From assembly GCF_027925025.1 (NCBI RefSeq), contig NZ_AP027058.1, positions 806,001-870,000 on the forward strand: 64,000 nucleotides of DNA, written 5' to 3'. The position numbers and the translations under genes were made by a program. This DNA is from Limnohabitans sp. MORI2. Its GTDB lineage: Bacteria; Pseudomonadota; Gammaproteobacteria; Burkholderiales; Burkholderiaceae_C. Shown here piece by piece: positions 52,833-61,609 of this stretch. Position 1 is the stretch's first letter; the number at the start of each line of letters is the position of its first letter. The notes below the pieces were generated by a model that saw nothing but the letters and a program-made list of their open reading frames with translations, was not told the origin of the DNA and made no database searches.

Positions 52833-53840
52833 ATGACATCTACTGAGCCCATCCAATCCAAGCGTAGTGTGTACGACACCTGCGATCCGCATTACCTACG
52901 CCAACTGCGTGAAAAAGCAGGGATGGATTTGGTGGTTTTGGCGCGCACCGCATGTTTGTCTGTTGCGCAGGTTCGTCAGCTCGAGTCAGAAAACAGTGAG
53001 GGCTTGTTTTATTCTGATGCCATTAAGCGTCAAGCATACAAACGGCTGTTGATGATTTTGGGTGCGGAGCCTCCCACGGTCGAAGTGCCGGAGGATTTGC
53101 GAGATGCCAGCAAAGTGGCAGATGCGCATCTCAATACCTTAGATCAGATTGTGGCCATGAGTCATCAGCCTGCGATGAATCGATCGACTTCGGATGTGCT
53201 GGCTTCGGGGCTCAGTAAGTTGAAAGAGCACAGACAAGCATGGAGTGCTTCTTTACTTTTGCTTGGCGCTGTAGGCTTGTTTCTCGCGTACGGGCCACAG
53301 CCATGGATGGACGCGGCGCCTGTACAGACGGCTGCTTCGGAGGATCGTTCCTCCGCCAAGACGGTTTCGCCAATTTCAGAGTCCATGTTAGTGTCATCAG
53401 CACCGGCCTCGGCTGCCGTGGTTCAACTGCCTGTGCCCGTGGTTGAGCCTGTTGCGTCCGTCACGATGGCGCCGACACCGACACCGACACCAGCACCAGC
53501 ACCAGCGGTGCAGACGCTGGCTGCAGCTTCAAGCCAAACAGCGTGTGCTTATTCGAGCGATGCAATGCCAGAGTTGACACCCTTTGTGGCGCAAAAAGAA
53601 GGTAAGTATGTGTATCTTGTGAGTTCAGTCAACACAGAGATTTGTGTGGTTGACGGTCATAAACAGGCCACTGCTGTTCTGCTCAAAGCGGGTGAGAATC
53701 GCAGCATTTATGGTGTGGCGCCATGGCAAGTCTCAGCGCTTCAATTGCCCAAAGTTCAGTTGTATTTTCAGGGGGGCCGAGTGACCATCCCTGAGCGTGC
53801 AACGCGAGTGAAATTGATAGAAGCCCCCGTTCAGCGTTGA
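52833..53840 (+). CDS. RodZ-like membrane-anchored HTH protein
   Basis: This 335-residue protein has a cytoplasmic helix-turn-helix (residues ~20-75: YLRQLREKAGMDLVVLARTACLSVAQVRQLE) and a single membrane helix near 138-156 (SASLLLLGAVGLFLAYG). A Ser/Ala/Pro/Thr-rich periplasmic linker with PTPTPTPAPAPA and a C-terminal beta-rich domain ending VTIPERATRVKLIEAP follow. This is the RodZ/DUF4115-type build, linked in other bacteria to MreB and cell shape. It lies directly before a bactofilin gene (TGATG overlap). It may be a second, specialised RodZ-like protein, since it is not next to ispG as RodZ usually is. Confidence 0.75.
   Translation: MTSTEPIQSKRSVYDTCDPHYLRQLREKAGMDLVVLARTACLSVAQVRQLESENSEGLFYSDAIKRQAYKRLLMILGAEPPTVEVPEDLRDASKVADAHLNTLDQIVAMSHQPAMNRSTSDVLASGLSKLKEHRQAWSASLLLLGAVGLFLAYGPQPWMDAAPVQTAASEDRSSAKTVSPISESMLVSSAPASAAVVQLPVPVVEPVASVTMAPTPTPTPAPAPAVQTLAAASSQTACAYSSDAMPELTPFVAQKEGKYVYLVSSVNTEICVVDGHKQATAVLLKAGENRSIYGVAPWQVSALQLPKVQLYFQGGRVTIPERATRVKLIEAPVQR
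53472..53507 (+). repeat. In-frame hexanucleotide repeat in the RodZ-like gene
   Basis: Six 6-base units, CCGACA three times and then CCAGC(A/A/G) three times, encode the Pro-Thr/Pro-Ala linker. The length may vary between strains by slippage without breaking the frame. Confidence 0.85.
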
Positions 53841-54229
53841 TGCCCATGTTTAAAAAGATCAAGTTCGGGCAACCCGATCCTGCTTTCTCAACAGAAAAAA
53901 CCATCATTGGTCAATCGGCTGTCGTGGTGGGCAACATCGTCTCGCAGGACGTTGTGCAACTGAAAGGGCATGTTGTGGGCAATATTGATGTCAATGGCAG
54001 TCCTAATGCGCAGCTGTCTGTGTTATCGCAAGCCCATGTAGAAGGTGACATCAATGCACAGCAAGCTGTGGTGGATGGTGTTGTGACGGGCAATATTGAA
54101 TCAGCAGGTCGTGTCGAGCTGCACTCCGGTGCAGATGTGAAAGGTAACATTTCATATGCCACGATGGCCATTGAGCACGGTGCCAAACTCTACGGCATGA
54201 TGAGTAGCCACGATGACAAGCAATCTTGA
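53840..54229 (+). CDS. Bactofilin (polymer-forming cytoskeletal protein)
   Basis: This 129-residue protein is a bactofilin. After a short N-terminal tail, regularly spaced beta-helix rungs follow: TIIGQSAVVVGNIVSQDVVQLKGHVVGNIDV, LSVLSQAHVEGDINAQQAVVDGVVTGNIESAGRVELHSGADVKGNISYATMAIEHGAKLYGMM. Bactofilins form nucleotide-free filaments that organise wall enzymes, stalks or curvature. The start at 53840 (or ATG 53846) overlaps the RodZ-like stop, and its 3' end overlaps the response regulator start by 17 bases, so the three are translationally linked. Confidence 0.9.
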   Translation: MPMFKKIKFGQPDPAFSTEKTIIGQSAVVVGNIVSQDVVQLKGHVVGNIDVNGSPNAQLSVLSQAHVEGDINAQQAVVDGVVTGNIESAGRVELHSGADVKGNISYATMAIEHGAKLYGMMSSHDDKQS

Positions 54230-54863
54230 TCGTCTGCAGACGTTGGGGCACGTTATCGTGATTGATGATGACGCATCCGTTCGCCGCAGTTTGTGCACCA
54301 TGCTCGAACGTGCGGGCTATGCAGTGAGTTTGTATGAAAGTGCCGATGCTTTTTTAAATCATCCGGCGGTGCCTTCGCCATCGGTCATTCTTCTTGACAT
54401 GCGGATGCCGGGTACAACGGGTGTGGGGCTGCAAACTCAGTTGAAAACAATCGCGCAGCATGTGCCAGTGATCTTTGTGAGTGGGGACAGCCGCCCTGAA
54501 GAAATCATTGCCGCGATGAAACAGGGTGCCATCGACTTTTTGCTCAAACCCTTCACCGCACAGACGATGATGGAGGTCATTCAGCGCGCCATGCGTTTAT
54601 CTCAGCAAGCGGTGGTGAATGCTCACAAAAACATGCAGGTCTCAGAGCGTTTGCAAAAGCTGACCCCGCGTGAGGTGGAGGTCTGTCACTGGATGGTCAG
54701 GGGATATTCCAATCAGCAAATTGCCAGCCTCGATGGTGGTGCTTCAGCCACCATCAAGTTGCATCGTGCACGTGTGATGGACAAGATGGGTGCTGACACT
54801 TTGCCAGAATTGATTGATATGTTGGTTGGCATTGATTTACCAAGCCCGCAACGTCAGCTCTGA
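54213..54863 (+). CDS. FixJ-type response regulator
   Basis: This 216-residue protein has a receiver domain (VIVIDDDASVRRSLCTML, phospho-acceptor Asp62 in ILLDMRMPGTTG, Lys in LLKPF) and a LuxR-type HTH (LTPREVEVCHWMVRGYSNQQIA...ASATIKLHRARVMDKMGADTLPELIDML). The recognition region is somewhat degenerate compared with FixJ/NarL (IASLDGGASATIKLHR). No partner kinase is encoded next to it. Its start lies inside the bactofilin gene, and its stop overlaps the convergent DUF2069 gene by 10 bases. Confidence 0.88.
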   Translation: MTSNLDRLQTLGHVIVIDDDASVRRSLCTMLERAGYAVSLYESADAFLNHPAVPSPSVILLDMRMPGTTGVGLQTQLKTIAQHVPVIFVSGDSRPEEIIAAMKQGAIDFLLKPFTAQTMMEVIQRAMRLSQQAVVNAHKNMQVSERLQKLTPREVEVCHWMVRGYSNQQIASLDGGASATIKLHRARVMDKMGADTLPELIDMLVGIDLPSPQRQL

Positions 54864-55267
54864 TCGGTGGTCGATGCGTTTGCTTTGGCATGCTTCAAAC
54901 GCAAGCGTACGTGCAAAGCACATGCGGTGAACAACACCACGCACAGCGCTGTTTCAACAAGCGCCAAGTAGTTGCTAGGAGATGCATCACTCCAAGCGCG
55001 GACTACGCCCTCTGTGAAGTACAGCCAAATCAACAGGCTCAACCAACGGTAGGTGTACATGCGGTTTTTGAGTAAGCCAGTCAGAGGAAAACACAGGGGC
55101 AGTACCTTGAGTGCGAGCAATGTCCCGCCTGGTCGCAGCGGTGCGAGCCACAGCTCCCATGCCAATCCCAGCACGATGAGCGCGATCAAGCTAGTCACAG
55201 CCAACAAGCGTGTGAGCGTGACATGACGCAATGAAATTTCTTGTGGAGCGAGGGGCAAGTCGTGCAT
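54854..55267 (-). CDS. DUF2069-family membrane protein
   Basis: This 137-residue protein has four hydrophobic segments (VTLTRLLAVTSLIALIVLGLAWELWLAP, GGTLLALKVLPLCFPLTGLL, RWLSLLIWLYFTEGVVRAWSD, LALVETALCVVLFTACALHVR), the DUF2069 pattern of small inner-membrane proteins. No function is known for the family. It is divergent from the YihY gene. Confidence 0.85.
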   Translation of the reverse strand: MHDLPLAPQEISLRHVTLTRLLAVTSLIALIVLGLAWELWLAPLRPGGTLLALKVLPLCFPLTGLLKNRMYTYRWLSLLIWLYFTEGVVRAWSDASPSNYLALVETALCVVLFTACALHVRLRLKHAKANASTTDQS

Positions 55268-55290
55268 AGAAAGTGGGATGATTCAACTCC

Positions 55291-56508
55291 ATGATTGTCT
55301 CGCATCTCAAACTCTTCTTTGCCCGTCTTCCAGACTTTCCTTGGGCGCACGCTACCCAAACTTTACGCGCACGTTTTCGCGAAGACCGTTTGGGCCAAAC
55401 CGCAGGTAGTTTGACCTACACCACCATCATTGCTTTGGTACCGATGGTCACGGTGGCCTTGGCTGTTTTGACAGCTTTCCCAGTGTTTGGCGACTTTCAA
55501 ACCGTTTTGCAAAAGCGTTTGATTGAGAGCTTTGTGCCCGACAACATTTCGCGCCAAGTGCTGGGCTATATCACCCAATTTGCCAGCAAGGCTAGTCGCT
55601 TGGGCGTGGCTGGTGTCATGGCCTTGTTGTTGTCGGCTTTAGCCTTGGTATTCACGATTGACCGCACGCTCAACGCCATTTGGCGCGTGCGCCACCGTCG
55701 CCCCTTACCGCAGACCATGTTGTTGTATTGGTCTGCCGTGACTTTGGGGCCATTGCTGATGAGTGCCAGCTTTGTTCTGATGTCACAAGTGGTGGCTGTT
55801 TCCCAGGGCTTGGTGTCTGACACACCCAACAGCTTACGTTGGCTGTTGAATCTATTGGAGTTCGGTTTGATGGTCTGGGCTGTGAGTGCTTTGTTCAAGT
55901 TCGTGCCTTACACCCAAGTGCGTTGGAGTCATGCCCTGATTGGTGGGTTATGGGTGGGTATTGCCACAGAAGTTGCACGCAAAGTACTGGTCTATTACTT
56001 TGGCAAGATGAGCGGCTACTCATCCATCTATGGCGCATTTGCCACCTTGCCTATCCTGTTCATTTGGATTTACTTGGCTTGGGCCATTGTGCTGATAGGC
56101 GCGGTGTTGGTGGCCAACTTGCCCAGCTTGGTGGGCGGCATCAAGCGTGATGGGCGCAGTGTGGGTTGGCGTTTTCAGCTGGCGCTAGAGGTGTTGCAAC
56201 GCCTCAATGTGGCGCGCCACGCCGATGAGCGAGGCTTGAGCCTTATGCAGCTGTGCGAGGCCTTGCACCTGGACCCGCTGCAGCTTGAAGAAGTGTTGAC
56301 CACTTTGGTCGACCTCGATTGGGTGGGCCGCTTGAGCGAATCCACCAACGTGCATCAAGACGCACAAGCCTCACGCTATGTGTTGTTGGCGGACCCCCAC
56401 CAAACCTTGCTCACGCCCTTGATGGACCGTTTGCTCTTGGTGCGCAGCGTCGAGAGCGAAGGCTTGTGGATGAAGTGGCAGGACCTTCGCTTGCGCGATG
56501 TGCTGTGA
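55291..56508 (+). CDS. YihY-family inner-membrane protein
   Basis: This 405-residue protein belongs to the YihY/UPF0761 family, once labelled ribonuclease BN. It has REDRLGQTAGSLTYTTIIALVPMVTVALAVLTAFPVF, FTIDRTLNAIWRVRHRRPL, six membrane segments and the YFGKMSGYSSIYGAFATLPILFIWIYLAWAIVLIGAVLVA signature. A soluble C-terminal domain of ~110 residues with winged-helix character follows (LMQLCEALHLDPLQLEEVLTTLVDLDWVGRL). The function is unproven; the RNase name is obsolete. Confidence 0.9.
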   Translation: MIVSHLKLFFARLPDFPWAHATQTLRARFREDRLGQTAGSLTYTTIIALVPMVTVALAVLTAFPVFGDFQTVLQKRLIESFVPDNISRQVLGYITQFASKASRLGVAGVMALLLSALALVFTIDRTLNAIWRVRHRRPLPQTMLLYWSAVTLGPLLMSASFVLMSQVVAVSQGLVSDTPNSLRWLLNLLEFGLMVWAVSALFKFVPYTQVRWSHALIGGLWVGIATEVARKVLVYYFGKMSGYSSIYGAFATLPILFIWIYLAWAIVLIGAVLVANLPSLVGGIKRDGRSVGWRFQLALEVLQRLNVARHADERGLSLMQLCEALHLDPLQLEEVLTTLVDLDWVGRLSESTNVHQDAQASRYVLLADPHQTLLTPLMDRLLLVRSVESEGLWMKWQDLRLRDVL

Positions 56509-56509
56509 G

Positions 56510-57346
56510 TCAGCGCGCCAATAAAAAGTCTTTCAACGCTTTCAAAGTTTCCTCGGGTGATTCGGTCATTTGGTGATGTCCCATGGGCACATTGACCACG
56601 CGGTAGGTTTTGCCACTGGCCTTGGCTTGATCGATCAAGCTCTTGGCGGCTTTGGGCGGCGTCATTTGGTCGCTCGCGCCCAACACAAAGAGCACAGGGC
56701 AGGTGAGCTCGCTCATCGCTTCTAGCCCGCCTGCATAGCTGTCGCAAGCCACAAAGCCGCGATGAAAAATGTTCACCTTGGGGTTGCTGGCCAGCACGCG
56801 GCGGCCTAGCGCCATCGACGCGCCATACACCCAGGTGCCGGGGCCAAGTGCCGAGGGCGGCGCGGCCAACGTGGCGCGTGAAAACACATTCACCATCTGC
56901 AGCGCTTTCATGGGCTCGTTGAGTGACGCCTCAATCAACGCAGGCGTCACCTTCATCGGAAACGCTGTGCCCACCAAAACAGCATGGGTGATGCGGTCTT
57001 TCAAATTCGCCGCTGCTTGCAACGCTATGAGAGAACCCCAGCTGTGGCCCACCAAGGCGGCTTGTTTCACACCCGCAGCATCGAGAAGGTCGGTCACGAA
57101 GTGGGCCGCTTCTTCCACGCTGCTGGGCGCTTCGCCGCCGCTGCGGCCGTGGCCGGGCAGGTCCACCGCCAATACATTGAAGCCGTGGTGCGCCAAGTAG
57201 CGGCTCTGCAAAATCCACACGCTGTGGTCATTCAGCACGCCGTGAATGAAGACCACCGTGGGCTTGGCGGCCTCGAAGTCTTTGCCGCCGGTGTAGGCAT
57301 ACGCCTCGTAGGCGGGCGCATGGTGAGGGTGCAGGGTGAGCTTCAT
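56510..57346 (-). CDS. Alpha/beta-fold hydrolase
   Basis: This 278-residue protein has VVFIHGVLNDHSVWILQSRYLAHHGFNVLAVDLPGHGRSGG, nucleophile elbow LVGHSWGSLIAL (Ser near residue 98), a late Asp in FVLGASDQMTPPK and histidine in PMGHHQMTESPEE. It has no signal peptide. It directly follows metY with no gap, so it is co-transcribed; MetX-like acyltransferase chemistry is unlikely because the MetX lid and length are missing. Confidence 0.85.
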   Translation of the reverse strand: MKLTLHPHHAPAYEAYAYTGGKDFEAAKPTVVFIHGVLNDHSVWILQSRYLAHHGFNVLAVDLPGHGRSGGEAPSSVEEAAHFVTDLLDAAGVKQAALVGHSWGSLIALQAAANLKDRITHAVLVGTAFPMKVTPALIEASLNEPMKALQMVNVFSRATLAAPPSALGPGTWVYGASMALGRRVLASNPKVNIFHRGFVACDSYAGGLEAMSELTCPVLFVLGASDQMTPPKAAKSLIDQAKASGKTYRVVNVPMGHHQMTESPEETLKALKDFLLAR

Positions 57347-58657
57347 TTAGGCACCTGCTTTCTCTGCGGCTTTCAAGGCGCGTTTCAAATCGTCAATCAA
57401 ATCGGTAGCGTCTTCTAGTCCGATGGACAAACGAATCGTGCCAGGGCCAATGCCTGCATTGCTTAATGCGTCGTCGCTCATGCGGAAGTGCGTGGTGCTG
57501 GCGGGGTGAATCACCAAGCTACGGCAGTCACCCACATTGGCGAGGTGGCTGAAAATTTTCAAGGCTTCAATGAAGGCCTTGCCTTGTTCGCGGCTGCCAG
57601 CAATGTCAAAACTGAACACCGAGCCCGCGCCGCGTGCGCCAAAGCGCAACAGTCTCCCGGCCAACGCGTGGCTGTGGTGGCTCTCCATCAGGGGGTGGCC
57701 GACGCGACTCACCAGTGGATGGCTGGCCAAGAACTGCACCACTTTTTCGGTGTTGGCCATGTGACGGTCCATACGCAGTGAAAGGGTTTCGATGCCTTGC
57801 AAAATCAGCCACGCGCTGTGCGGGCTCATGCATGCGCCAAAGTCGCGCAAGCCTTCGCGGCGGGCTCGCAGCAAAAACGCACCCACCGTGCTTTCTTCGC
57901 TGAACACCATGTTGTGAAAGCCTTCGTAGCTTTGCGTCAGTTCTGGGAACTTGCCACTTTTCTCCCAATCAAAGCTGCCGCTGTCCACCACCACGCCACC
58001 TATCACGGTGCCATGGCCGCTCAAAAACTTGGTGGCTGAGTGGTAAACCAAATCAGCGCCCAGCTCAAAGGGTTTGACCAAATAGGGCGTGGTGAGTGTG
58101 CTGTCCACCAACAGTGGCACACCGGCTTCGTGCGCAATGGTCGAAACCGCTGGGATGTCCAACACATCCAAGCCGGGATTGCCAACCGTCTCGCCAAAAA
58201 ACAATTTGGTGTTGGGTCGCACAGCGGCGCGCCAGGCGTCGAGGTCGTTGGGTTTGACGAACGTGGTCTCAATGCCAAAGCGGCTCAGGGTGTAGTGCAG
58301 CAAGTTGTGCGAGCCGCCATACAAGGCTGTGCTGGCCACGATGTGCGAGCCCGCGCCCATGAGGGTGGCCACACACAAATGCAAAGCTGCTTGCCCGCTG
58401 GCCGTGGTGATGGCCCCAATGCCGCCTTCAAGCGCGGCCACGCGTTGCTCCAGCACCGCATTCGTGGGGTTGCTGATGCGGCTATACACATGACCGGCAC
58501 GCTCAAGGTTAAACAGCGAGGCCGCATGTTCGCTGGACTCAAACACAAACGAGGTGCTGAGATGAATGGGCACGGCGCGAGCGCCGGTGGCGGGGTCGGG
58601 CGCTGCGCCTGCGTGCAGGGCGAGCGTGTCAAAGCTGGGGTCGTTGTAGCCGGGCAT
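57347..58657 (-). CDS. metY: O-acetylhomoserine sulfhydrylase-type PLP enzyme
   Basis: This 436-residue Cys/Met-metabolism PLP enzyme reads FDTLALHAGAAPDPATGARAVPIHLSTSFVF, ASGQAALHLCVATLMGAGSHIVASTALYGGSHNLL, and YHSATKFLSGHGTVIGGVVVD with the Schiff-base lysine. The length and the HYPGL-like C-terminal layout fit O-acetylhomoserine aminocarboxypropyltransferase, making homocysteine from sulfide. Cystathionine synthase or lyase alternatives are shorter (~380-400). CGAGGAAACC precedes the start. Confidence 0.9.
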   Translation of the reverse strand: MPGYNDPSFDTLALHAGAAPDPATGARAVPIHLSTSFVFESSEHAASLFNLERAGHVYSRISNPTNAVLEQRVAALEGGIGAITTASGQAALHLCVATLMGAGSHIVASTALYGGSHNLLHYTLSRFGIETTFVKPNDLDAWRAAVRPNTKLFFGETVGNPGLDVLDIPAVSTIAHEAGVPLLVDSTLTTPYLVKPFELGADLVYHSATKFLSGHGTVIGGVVVDSGSFDWEKSGKFPELTQSYEGFHNMVFSEESTVGAFLLRARREGLRDFGACMSPHSAWLILQGIETLSLRMDRHMANTEKVVQFLASHPLVSRVGHPLMESHHSHALAGRLLRFGARGAGSVFSFDIAGSREQGKAFIEALKIFSHLANVGDCRSLVIHPASTTHFRMSDDALSNAGIGPGTIRLSIGLEDATDLIDDLKRALKAAEKAGA

Positions 58658-58733
58658 GGTTTCCTCGGGTGTTTTGTCAGAATTTCGTTAGTCATTGTGG
58701 GCTATATTTCGACCATATTTGGAGGAGATAACC

Positions 58734-59201
58734 ATGAAAGTCAGCGATATCCTGCGCGTCAAAGGCCAAAGCGGTGGCACCTTGTTCACCATCGATCCGA
58801 TGGAGCCCTTGGTATCTGCCGTCAGCATCATGGCCGAAAAAGATATGGGTTCTTTGTTGGTCATGGAGCATGGTGATCTGGTCGGCTTGCTGACTTTCCG
58901 TGAAGTGATTCAAGCGCTCAACCGCAATGGTGGTACCTTGGGTGACTTCACCGTGCGCAGCGCCATGGACGACCATCCCCTCACATGTACCCCTGAAACC
59001 GACATTGACGATGTGCGCCGCATGATGCTTGAGAGCCATGCGCGCTACATGCCTGTGATTGGTAACCGTCAACTCCAAGGCGTGATCAGCTTTTACGACG
59101 TGGCCAAGTCGGTGGTGGACAGCCAAAACTTTGAAAACAAGATGCTCAAGGCCTACATCAAAGACTGGCCCAGTGGCACGCCAGACCCAGACGACAAGTA
59201 A
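58734..59201 (+). CDS. CBS-domain protein
   Basis: This 155-residue protein consists of two CBS motifs (VSDILRVKG...[46 protein letters not shown] and [50 protein letters not shown]), forming one Bateman module that likely binds an adenine nucleotide. A strong GGAGGAG site precedes ATG 58734. It is divergent from metY and 37 bases upstream of aroC. No effector domain is attached. Confidence 0.88.
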   Translation: MKVSDILRVKGQSGGTLFTIDPMEPLVSAVSIMAEKDMGSLLVMEHGDLVGLLTFREVIQALNRNGGTLGDFTVRSAMDDHPLTCTPETDIDDVRRMMLESHARYMPVIGNRQLQGVISFYDVAKSVVDSQNFENKMLKAYIKDWPSGTPDPDDK

Positions 59202-59238
59202 GCAAGGCAAGCCTCGCGGTGGTGGGATAATCTCACCC

Positions 59239-60351
59239 ATGAGCGGCAATACCTTCGGAACTCTTTTCACCGTCACCAACTTTGGTGAATCCCACGGCCC
59301 AGCCATTGGCTGCGTGATTGATGGCTGCCCTCCGGGCATGTCCCTGAGCGAGGCAGACATCCAGCACGACTTAGACCGTCGTCGCCCTGGCACCAGCCGC
59401 CATGTGACCCAACGCAACGAGCCCGACCAAGTGCAAATCTTGTCTGGCGTGTACGAGGGTAAAACCACTGGCACCCCTATTGCGCTGCTGATTCAAAACA
59501 CCGACCAGCGCAGCAAAGACTACGGCAACATTTTGCAAACCTTCCGCCCAGGGCACGCGGACTACACCTATTTTCAAAAGTTCGGCATTCGCGACCCACG
59601 CGGTGGCGGCCGTTCTTCTGCACGTTTGACGGCACCCACCGTGGCCGCTGGCGCAGTGGCCAAGAAGTGGCTCAAAGAAAAATACGGCACCACGTTTTAC
59701 GGTTGCATGACGCAAATTGGCGAGCTGCCCATTCCCTTCGAGAGTTGGGACCATGTGGGCCACAACCCGTTTTATGCGCCTTGCGCAGACGTGCAAGTCT
59801 TTGAAGACTACATGGACAGCTTGCGCAAAGCGGGCGACTCGTGCGGCGCCCGCATTCGCGTGGTGGCCAGCGGTATGCCTGTGGGCTTGGGCCAACCGAT
59901 TTATGACCGCTTGGATGCCAACATCGCTTACGCGATGATGGGCCTCAACGCCGTCAAAGGTGTGGAAATTGGTGCTGGCTTTGCCAGTGTGGCGCAACGC
60001 GGCACCACGCATGGTGACTCACTCACACCGCAAGGTTTTGCGACCAACAATGCGGGCGGTATTTTGGGTGGCATCAGTACCGGTCAAGATTTGGAGGTGA
60101 GCATTGCCATCAAGCCCACCAGTTCCATCTTGAGCCCACGTGACTCGATTGACCAAAACAGCCAACCCACCGAGGTGGTGACCAAGGGCCGTCACGACCC
60201 GTGCGTGGGCATTCGTGCCACGCCGATTGCCGAGGCCTTGCTGGCTTTGGTAGTAATGGACCATGCCTTGTTACACCGCGCTCAATGTGGCGATGTAGAC
60301 GTGGCTATGCCTGCTATTCCTGGTCATATCTCTGGCCAAAGCGGCACTTAA
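59239..60351 (+). CDS. aroC: Chorismate synthase
   Basis: This 370-residue FMN-dependent lyase starts [33 protein letters not shown] and has [58 protein letters not shown] and [17 protein letters not shown]. All are family signatures, and length is normal. It makes chorismate, the PheA substrate. I chose ATG 59239 and disregarded an upstream frame that runs into the CBS gene. Confidence 0.97.
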   Translation: MSGNTFGTLFTVTNFGESHGPAIGCVIDGCPPGMSLSEADIQHDLDRRRPGTSRHVTQRNEPDQVQILSGVYEGKTTGTPIALLIQNTDQRSKDYGNILQTFRPGHADYTYFQKFGIRDPRGGGRSSARLTAPTVAAGAVAKKWLKEKYGTTFYGCMTQIGELPIPFESWDHVGHNPFYAPCADVQVFEDYMDSLRKAGDSCGARIRVVASGMPVGLGQPIYDRLDANIAYAMMGLNAVKGVEIGAGFASVAQRGTTHGDSLTPQGFATNNAGGILGGISTGQDLEVSIAIKPTSSILSPRDSIDQNSQPTEVVTKGRHDPCVGIRATPIAEALLALVVMDHALLHRAQCGDVDVAMPAIPGHISGQSGT

Positions 60352-60374
60352 TGGTCTAGGCACACAGGTCTGCT

Positions 60375-61589
60375 TTGACATCGCCTACCTCCCAAGCGCG
60401 TTCGAGTAACGCGCTTTCTCGTTTCCAGCTCTTTCCTTTTGCGGCGCTGTCTGCGAGCTACTTTGCGCACATTGGTTTTTTCAACCCGTACTTGCCGCTG
60501 TGGCTCAAAGACTTGGGCTTTTCCATCACCATCATCGGTTTGCTCACAGCGGTACAAGCTGCTACGCGCGTGCTAGCGCCTTATGGCTGGGGTTGGTTGA
60601 GCGACCACACGGGCGAGCGCGTGAAGCTGCTGCGTTTTTGTGCAGGCGCTGCGTTGATCTGTTCGGCCGGCTTATTGGTTGAGGGCAGCGTGGTGTGGAT
60701 TGCCGTGGTGTTGCTGCTGATGTTCATCCACACCAGTGCCATGATGCCCATGAGTGAAGCTGCTTTGGCACATTTGGTGAGCACCGACCAAGGCTTTGAT
60801 TCCCGCCGCTATGGCCGTGTGCGTTTGTGGGGTTCGTTGGGGTTTTTGGTCACCGTGTTTGTGGCGGGTGCGTGGTTTGAAGTGCTGGGTATGCAGAGCT
60901 TTCCTGCGTGGTCGGTGGGGTCGTTGGTGTTGCTCAACCTCAGCGTGTGGTGGTTGCCCAATCGCAAAGAAGCGGTGCACCACGACGAGGTGCGTCCGTC
61001 GGTGTTGCCCGTGTTGCGACAGCGTAGCGTGCAGTGGTTTTTTGCCACGGTGTTTTTTCATGTGCTCTCGCACATCGGCATCTATGTGTTCTTCTCGCTC
61101 TACCTCGACGAAGCGGGTTACAGCAAAACCATGATTGGGGTGTTGTGGGCGGTGTCTGTGGCCGCGGAAATCTTGTGGTTCTTCACGCAAAGCCGTTGGT
61201 TACCCAAGTTCAGCTTGTCGATGTGGATGTTCATTTGTGCCGCAGCCATGGTGCTGCGCATGGTGCTGACCACATGGGCGGTTGAATGGTTGTGGGCTTT
61301 GCTGTTTGCACAGGTGTTGCATGCGCTGACGTTTGCTACACAACACACGGCCTGTATTGCTTTGCTGTCGCACCATTTCCCTGGTCGCTTGCGCGGTAGG
61401 GGGCAAGCTTTGTATGCCTCGATTGGTTATGGCGTGCCTGGCGTCTTGGGTGCTTTAGGTGGTGGCGCGTTGAGTGAGATGTGGGGCTTGTCGTCGGTGT
61501 ATGCCGTCTCAATTGGCACATCGGTACTGGCCTGTGTGTGTGCGTGGCAATGCATGCACCAGCACCTCAAGCACCAAGTGCAACACTGA
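60375..61589 (+). CDS. MFS transporter, HcaT/PPP-type
   Basis: This 404-residue protein has 12 predicted membrane segments and the MFS_1-like pattern of HcaT and sugar-permease relatives. It has FAHIGFFNPYLPLWLKDLGFSITIIGLL, GWLSDHTGERVKLLRF (loop 2-3), RRYGRVRLWGSLGFLV and GVPGVLGALGGGALSE. The first in-frame start is TTG 60375, with ACAGGT upstream; no ATG occurs before the first membrane segment, so a TTG start seems real. The substrate is unknown. Confidence 0.85.
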   Translation: MTSPTSQARSSNALSRFQLFPFAALSASYFAHIGFFNPYLPLWLKDLGFSITIIGLLTAVQAATRVLAPYGWGWLSDHTGERVKLLRFCAGAALICSAGLLVEGSVVWIAVVLLLMFIHTSAMMPMSEAALAHLVSTDQGFDSRRYGRVRLWGSLGFLVTVFVAGAWFEVLGMQSFPAWSVGSLVLLNLSVWWLPNRKEAVHHDEVRPSVLPVLRQRSVQWFFATVFFHVLSHIGIYVFFSLYLDEAGYSKTMIGVLWAVSVAAEILWFFTQSRWLPKFSLSMWMFICAAAMVLRMVLTTWAVEWLWALLFAQVLHALTFATQHTACIALLSHHFPGRLRGRGQALYASIGYGVPGVLGALGGGALSEMWGLSSVYAVSIGTSVLACVCAWQCMHQHLKHQVQH

Positions 61590-61609
61590 AGTGATGCCGT
61601 CTGATTGGC

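Noticed and set aside
55291-56508. Ribonuclease BN
   Set aside because: The name for this family was withdrawn; true RNase BN is a soluble metallo-beta-lactamase enzyme. The polytopic YihY fold is what the sequence shows.
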